A stretch of DNA of 64,000 bases, from contig JAFWJN010000004.1 of assembly GCA_017514685.1 (NCBI GenBank), positions 1 to 64,000 on the forward strand. Reading direction: 5' to 3'. The notes beneath the pieces are model-generated. The model saw nothing but the letters and a program-made list of their open reading frames with translations, had not been told where the DNA came from and made no database searches. The stretch comes from Clostridia bacterium (GTDB lineage Bacteria > Bacillota > Clostridia > Christensenellales > CAG-138). The translations under genes and the position numbers were made by a program. This document shows, piece after piece, positions 59,645 through 64,000 of this stretch (its first letter is position 1; the number at the start of each line of letters is the position of its first letter).

Positions 59645-62600
59645 GTGAAAAGAACCGGTCTTTGGCGAGGATTAACAAGCTTAATGTGCTTCCTCCTCGC
59701 ACTCTCGATGATCGCGGGACAGGCGCTGGAAGCAAACGCCCAGACGATCGACACGTATATGGGAACCCAGTCGGAAAGAACCGTTTCCGATGGAGCGCTC
59801 TATGACAAGTTCAAGCCTTCCGATGAAGTACTGAATGCAGATGGAACAGGCAATTCGCATGCTCTGATCCAGAAAGCAATCGATCTGAACCGTGAGCAGG
59901 CATACGAAGGCTCGGTGCTGCTGAAGAATGAAAACAACGTTCTTCCTCTGGCATCCGGCGCAAACGTAACTCTGCTCGGCATCCGCTCTCATAAGCCTGT
60001 TCTCGGAAGCGCATTCGGCGTGAAAGTATGGGGCCCTGTCATCAACCTCGAACAGGCACTGCGTGACAGCAAGACCAATTTTGCCAACACGATCGCGGAC
60101 TCGGCTTCCACAAACTGGCAGACAGGCGAAGTCACCATCGGTCTGACGATGAATGCCTGGACAGGCGACGAATTCGATTTTGACGGCGCAGGATACAACC
60201 TGAACCAGACAATGATCGACATTTACGAAAAGCTCCTCGAAACCTATCATCATGAGTACAATGAAGGCGCTGAGGAAAGATTTGATCCGCGTGAGCCCAG
60301 CGTTGCGGACATCGCGGCAGTCAACGCCAACTACAAAGACAGCTTCAAGCAGTACGGCGACGCGGCGATCGTTGTGATCTCCCGTGCATCCGGTGAATCC
60401 CATGACTATCTGCCCGGCGGCGTTGTCGAAGGACTCGGCATGGATGAACCTCTGGCACTGTCTCAGAACGAGCGTGACGCAATCGCGCTTGCGAAGGAAG
60501 CATCCGATAAGGTCATCGTTCTGGTTAACAGCTCCGCTTCTGTTGAAATCGCGGAACTGAAGAACGATCCCGAGATCGACGCGATCCTGTGGATCGGCGC
60601 ACCCGGTGCCTACGGCATGCTGGGCGTAGCGGATATCCTCTGCGGCAAAGTCAGCCCGAGCGGCGGTCTCTTCGACATTTTTGCGGCGAAGAACATGAGC
60701 GCACCCGCAATGCAGAACATGGGCAACTTCGGTTATACCAATGCTGCGGAACTCATTACTCGTGGCGGCGGCACATTCGGCGGAAACACCGGCCGCTATA
60801 TCATGGAAGCAGAAGGCATCTATGTCGGATATCGCTACTATGAGACCCGTTACTACGATACAGTCGTAGGACAGGGCAACGCCAAGAGCAAGACCGGTGC
60901 CTATGCATCGACCGGTGACTGGAACTACGACGAGGAAGTTGCCTACGGTTTCGGCTACGGCCTTTCCTACACGACCTTTGATTTCGCATTTGACGGAGAT
61001 CCGGTTTTCGACGTACAGAAGAACAAGAACGGTTCCGTCAATGCTTACGCAACCTTTAATGTAAAGGTTACCAATACCGGCAGCGTGGCTGGCAAGACTC
61101 CGGTCCAGATCTACGGACAGGCTCCTTATACGCTCGGCGGGATTGAGAAGAGCGCGATCCAGCTTCTGAACTATGAAAAGACGAAGCTGCTGCAGCCCGG
61201 TGAATCCGAGACCGTTGCGGTCAAGGTTGACCTCGAATACATCGCTTCCTACGACAGCTCTCTGAACAACGGCGAGGGCGGTTACATCCTGGATCCCGGC
61301 GCATATTACTTTGCTGTCGGCAATGGCGCTCATGACGCGCTGAACAATGTAATGGTCAAGCAGGGACTGAACGTTGCGGGAAATGCAGATCTCGCCTATC
61401 AGAAAGATATCGACGAGAGCTTCCTCTCCAGAACAGCGTTCTCCGTGTCCAAGACCGGTGAAAAGATCACGAACCAGCTGCCGTATTCCGACTGGAACTA
61501 TTATCAGCCCGGCGAAGTCACCTACCTCTCCCGTGCGGACTGGGCAGGCACCTGGCCGAAGACCTATGATCAGATGACCCTGACCAATCAGGAATTCATC
61601 GATCTTCTGAACGGCAAATACTACACCATCGCTAAGAACGACGATACTTCCTCCGTCATTTGGGAAGAAGGAAACGGCACGAAGTTCTATGAGATGTGGG
61701 GCGAAGACTACAACAGCGAGAAGTGGGAAGAGCTCATCAACAACATGACGCTGGAAGAAGCCATGTATCTGGCTACCTACGGCGGTCCGTCGATCCCCGG
61801 CGCATCGACGATCGGTACCGTTGAAACCTATATGACCGAGAACGCAGGCAACGGCGTTGCCGTTTCCCTGAACGCGTCCAAGGATACTTCCGCTCCGTGG
61901 GCGATCCCCGTGGAAGATCCGAACGGCACGTGGCATCCCGAAGTGTTCGGAAACAGCCCGCTGACTGCTTCGACCTTCAATCCGGATCTGTGCTACAGAC
62001 TCGGCGCATTCGTCGGTGAAGAGTCTCTGTTCGCAGGAATTCCGATCCTCTGGGGCCCCGGTCTCAACACGCACCGTCATGCTTATAACGGCCGTAACGG
62101 CGAATACTATTCCGAGGATCCGATCCTCTCCGGTGTCACCGCTATGGAATTCGCGATCGGCGCTCTGAAGTACGGTCTGATCGCAGCTCCGAAGCACTAT
62201 GCGTTCAATGACCAGGAAACCAACCGTTCCGGCGTTGCTCCTTACATGACAGAGCAGCGTGCCCGTGAAGTTGAGCTCCGTGCTTATCAGTATGCTTTTG
62301 AAGCGACCAAGTACGATACCGATTCGTTTGATCAGGGTATGCGCGGTCTGATGGTCTCCTTCTCGAAGATCGGTCCCATCGAATGCACCGCATCCGTCGG
62401 TCTGATGACCAACATTCTTGCGAAGGAATGGGGCTTCCGCGGTTACGCGGTCACCGATATCTACGATGACTTCGATATCTACGGTGCTGTTATCACTTCC
62501 GGTACGACCTGCTACGATACACGCGGCATGTCCGGCTTCTACACCAACACGACACTCGACGGCGGCCGCTTCGCAGGCCAGATCGACGGCTCTAACGTCG

Positions 62601-62848
62601 ACGCTCACGTCTTTGACGGCGACCTCAAGGCACAGGAAGCAATCAAGGCATCCGTGCACAAGATCCTGTTCGCAATGAGCCAGTCGAACCTGATGAACCG
62701 CTATGACGCTTCCACCCGCGTTGAGAAGCTGCCCGTCGCATGGAGAACCGCTTATCAGGCAGCGGAATGGGGCTTCGGTGCCCTGGGCGTTCTGTTCGCC
62801 ATTCTCTATGTCGTTGCCAAACTGAACAAGAAGAAGGAGGAAAACTAA
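59645..62848 (+). CDS. Membrane-anchored domain-swapped GH3 enzyme C
   Basis: A 1067-residue extracellular protein, the largest of the GH3 set. An N-terminal hydrophobic segment with an AxA site (about 13-32) and a C-terminal helix (about 1042-1060) with a KKKEEN tail flank the sandwich (EGSVLLKNENNVLPLA near 90), FnIII-like domain, and TIM barrel. KHYAFNDQETNR is near 850 and the nucleophile Asp938 is in AVTDIYDD. The barrel has an extra 15-residue insertion relative to enzymes A and B. GTG start with AAGGAGG 7 nt upstream; an ATG 5 nt earlier stops after two codons. A 4TM gene follows after 1 bp. Confidence 0.88.
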   Translation: MKRTGLWRGLTSLMCFLLALSMIAGQALEANAQTIDTYMGTQSERTVSDGALYDKFKPSDEVLNADGTGNSHALIQKAIDLNREQAYEGSVLLKNENNVLPLASGANVTLLGIRSHKPVLGSAFGVKVWGPVINLEQALRDSKTNFANTIADSASTNWQTGEVTIGLTMNAWTGDEFDFDGAGYNLNQTMIDIYEKLLETYHHEYNEGAEERFDPREPSVADIAAVNANYKDSFKQYGDAAIVVISRASGESHDYLPGGVVEGLGMDEPLALSQNERDAIALAKEASDKVIVLVNSSASVEIAELKNDPEIDAILWIGAPGAYGMLGVADILCGKVSPSGGLFDIFAAKNMSAPAMQNMGNFGYTNAAELITRGGGTFGGNTGRYIMEAEGIYVGYRYYETRYYDTVVGQGNAKSKTGAYASTGDWNYDEEVAYGFGYGLSYTTFDFAFDGDPVFDVQKNKNGSVNAYATFNVKVTNTGSVAGKTPVQIYGQAPYTLGGIEKSAIQLLNYEKTKLLQPGESETVAVKVDLEYIASYDSSLNNGEGGYILDPGAYYFAVGNGAHDALNNVMVKQGLNVAGNADLAYQKDIDESFLSRTAFSVSKTGEKITNQLPYSDWNYYQPGEVTYLSRADWAGTWPKTYDQMTLTNQEFIDLLNGKYYTIAKNDDTSSVIWEEGNGTKFYEMWGEDYNSEKWEELINNMTLEEAMYLATYGGPSIPGASTIGTVETYMTENAGNGVAVSLNASKDTSAPWAIPVEDPNGTWHPEVFGNSPLTASTFNPDLCYRLGAFVGEESLFAGIPILWGPGLNTHRHAYNGRNGEYYSEDPILSGVTAMEFAIGALKYGLIAAPKHYAFNDQETNRSGVAPYMTEQRAREVELRAYQYAFEATKYDTDSFDQGMRGLMVSFSKIGPIECTASVGLMTNILAKEWGFRGYAVTDIYDDFDIYGAVITSGTTCYDTRGMSGFYTNTTLDGGRFAGQIDGSNVDAHVFDGDLKAQEAIKASVHKILFAMSQSNLMNRYDASTRVEKLPVAWRTAYQAAEWGFGALGVLFAILYVVAKLNKKKEEN

Positions 62849-62849
62849 T

Positions 62850-63284
62850 ATGAAAAACTTCCGTATCGGCTCCTGGCTGAACCTGTTTGCAGCCGTCGCG
62901 GGGATCGTAGGACTGATCGCGCTGATCGTGTCCAACAGTATCTCCTCCGCTTATGCTCTGAAAAGTGCCGGTCTCGTTACCGTAATGGCAATCGGCGGAA
63001 TCCTGCTCGCGCTTGTGGCAATCTGGTCTCCCACGAAGTTCGGAAACCATGATTTCATCAGCACCGCAGCTGTTGTCGGAGCAATCGCTCTGTTCTCGGC
63101 AGTCATCGGCGCGATGATCCTCGAGCGCATCCTGATGATCGCAGGTCTGTTCTCCTATAACTCACAGAACATGACCGGCTGGAGCGTGTTCTACGCGATC
63201 GTTGTCTGCGCTGTCGCGCTTGTGATCGCAAACGTTGCGCTGATCATCGGAGCATTCACCAAGTCTGTCAAAGAAAAAGCATAA
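62850..63284 (+). CDS. Small four-helix membrane protein, GH3 partner C
   Basis: A 144-residue protein with four hydrophobic helices (about 10-30, 37-60, 70-95 and 112-135), resembling the partner of GH3 enzyme A at 51364 in size, layout and position (1 bp after the GH3 stop). No family is recognised. Last gene before a hairpin. Confidence 0.68.
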   Translation: MKNFRIGSWLNLFAAVAGIVGLIALIVSNSISSAYALKSAGLVTVMAIGGILLALVAIWSPTKFGNHDFISTAAVVGAIALFSAVIGAMILERILMIAGLFSYNSQNMTGWSVFYAIVVCAVALVIANVALIIGAFTKSVKEKA

Positions 63285-63297
63285 TACAGATAAACAG

Positions 63298-63330
63298 ACA
63301 AGGAGCCGCCCGATCAGTGCGGCTCCTTGT
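63298..63330 (+). terminator. Likely terminator hairpin
   Basis: A 12-bp perfect stem, ACAAGGAGCCGC / GCGGCTCCTTGT (63298-63309, 63319-63330). Only a weak T stretch follows. Confidence 0.65.
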
Positions 63331-63363
63331 GATTGATTCCGGGAAGAAAGACAGCATACACAG

Positions 63364-63429
63364 ATTACGCTGTAAAAAGTTGAGTTTATGCGGTTTTGAT
63401 TGTAGTTCTTCGCCGGAATATGGTATTGT
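63364..63429 (+). promoter_or_regulatory. LytTR-type direct repeat and promoter, GH2 gene
   Basis: AGATTACGCTGT (63362-63373) and AGTTTATGCGGT (63383-63394) repeat with a 21-bp period. TTGTAG (63400-63405) begins 14 bp after the first T of the TTATG core; TATTGT (63424-63429) is a plausible -10 at 18-bp spacing. Confidence 0.82.
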
Positions 63430-63458
63430 AAAATCAGAATAAAAGGATGGAGACAGTT

Positions 63459-64000
63459 ATGCGAGCAGCGATCAACCTTATGAACAACTGGTGCTTTACC
63501 GGCTTTGACGGTAAACCGGTTTCGGTCAATCTTCCCCATACCTGGAATGCAGTTGACGGACAGGACGGAGGCAACGATTATAAGCGCGGAGAGTGCAAAT
63601 ATGAAAAGACATTTGCGCGTCCTGCGTTTGATCCGGAAAAGCAGTGCGTTTATCTTCAGTTTGACGGCGTGAATTCTTCCGCCCGCGTTCTTCTGAACGG
63701 ATCGGAAGTCTGCACGCATGACGGCGGATATTCGACCTTCCGGAAAGACGTCACAGCTCTTTTACAGGAGGAGAACAGCCTTACCGTTTATGTCGACAAC
63801 AGTGTCAATGACCGGGTTTATCCTCAGAAAGCGGACTTTACGTTCTACGGCGGTATTTACCGCGAAGTACAGCTTCTGATCGTCAGCAAATCTCATTTCG
63901 ATCTGGATTATTACGGAGGAAACGGAATCCAGGTGGAAGCAAAACCTGTTGAAGGATATCAGAAGGGAAGCGTCCGCGTACGGACATGGTTTACATCCGG
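63459..64000 (+). CDS. GH2 beta-galactosidase-family enzyme (N-terminal part)
   Basis: A 180-residue frame open to the right end of the window. It shows the GH2 sugar-binding sandwich: NLPHTWNAVDGQDGG, YEKTF, LQFDGVNSSARVLLNG, HDGGYSTFRKDVT, and NSLTVYVDNSVNDRVYPQKADFTFYGGIYREV. The catalytic barrel lies outside. No signal peptide is seen, so it is probably cytoplasmic. GGAG is 6 nt upstream of the ATG. It has a LytTR-type promoter and so completes the regulon. Beta-galactosidase, glucuronidase or mannosidase activity cannot be distinguished yet. Confidence 0.85.
   Translation, partial: MRAAINLMNNWCFTGFDGKPVSVNLPHTWNAVDGQDGGNDYKRGECKYEKTFARPAFDPEKQCVYLQFDGVNSSARVLLNGSEVCTHDGGYSTFRKDVTALLQEENSLTVYVDNSVNDRVYPQKADFTFYGGIYREVQLLIVSKSHFDLDYYGGNGIQVEAKPVEGYQKGSVRVRTWFTS

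Noticed and set aside
59681..62935. 1084-codon open frame on the minus strand opposite GH3 enzyme C
   Set aside because: It mirrors the strong codon bias of the sense gene, has no domain features, and a clear GH3 enzyme occupies the other strand. The same applies to minus-strand frames at 48969-50894 and 54328-55233.

Overview
The window looks like the chromosome of a Bacillota (Firmicutes) bacterium, most likely a gut or rumen anaerobe of the Clostridia or Erysipelotrichia type. The evidence is strong Shine-Dalgarno sites, TTGACA/TATAAT promoters, ECF-type ThiT, YitT, YhfC, UPF0340 and YunG families, a ferredoxin-dependent 2-oxoacid oxidoreductase, and many lipoproteins and secreted glycosidases. 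No rRNA, tRNA, CRISPR array, prophage or insertion sequence is visible. The exact taxon cannot be fixed from the sequence alone.

Layout. 0-4.3 kb: a perfect 87-bp tandem duplication in front of an SGNH hydrolase, a cytoplasmic domain-swapped GH3 enzyme and an SDR dehydrogenase. 4.3-10.1 kb: two divergent, mirror-image PadR / HAAS-type membrane protein / DUF4097 operons sharing an intergenic region with related operators, then an alpha/beta hydrolase and a YunG-like protein. 10.1-16.4 kb: a LysR gene divergent from a korDABC-sucCD-semiSWEET operon (2-oxoglutarate to succinate with ferredoxin reduction and substrate-level phosphorylation). 16.5-26.5 kb: PanE-like reductase, YhfC-type membrane protease, serpin lipoprotein, FUSC-HAD fusion, anchored 5'-nucleotidase, and a DUF5058 / membrane protein / M20 peptidase operon. 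26.5-30 kb: SWIM protein, WYL regulator, and a stand-alone Cas4-like nuclease domain. 30-41.5 kb: InlB-like lipoprotein, PlsC-zinc-ribbon acyltransferase, zinc-ribbon membrane protein with a Ser/Trp/Asp tail, PfkB kinase, TPP riboswitch plus thiT, UPF0340, a ~215-nt structured RNA in front of a zinc-ribbon gene, MFS, YitT, asnS and an Rrf2 regulator.

41.5-64 kb is the most distinctive part: a glycoside-degradation locus with a tyrosine-phosphatase lipoprotein, a GH78 rhamnosidase-like lipoprotein, three large membrane-anchored domain-swapped GH3 proteins, two small four-helix membrane proteins sitting 1 bp behind GH3 genes, two lipoproteins of unknown function, a sugar isomerase-like TIM barrel and a GH2 enzyme running off the end. 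Two AgrC/AgrA-type pairs (GHKL kinase plus LytTR regulator) lie inside it; the second kinase carries a frameshift in a T7 run that removes its ATP-binding G box.

Six promoters in this locus share one architecture: two half-sites related to AAGGTTAYGCKGTA repeated at a 21-bp period, with a -35 element beginning exactly 14 bp after the first T of the second half-site. This is the expected layout of a LytTR activator regulon. It ties the phosphatase, the GH78, the lipoprotein-GH3-4TM-lipoprotein operon, the second anchored GH3, the isomerase and the GH2 into one regulated extracellular deglycosylation system. The third anchored GH3 (59.6 kb) lacks the box.
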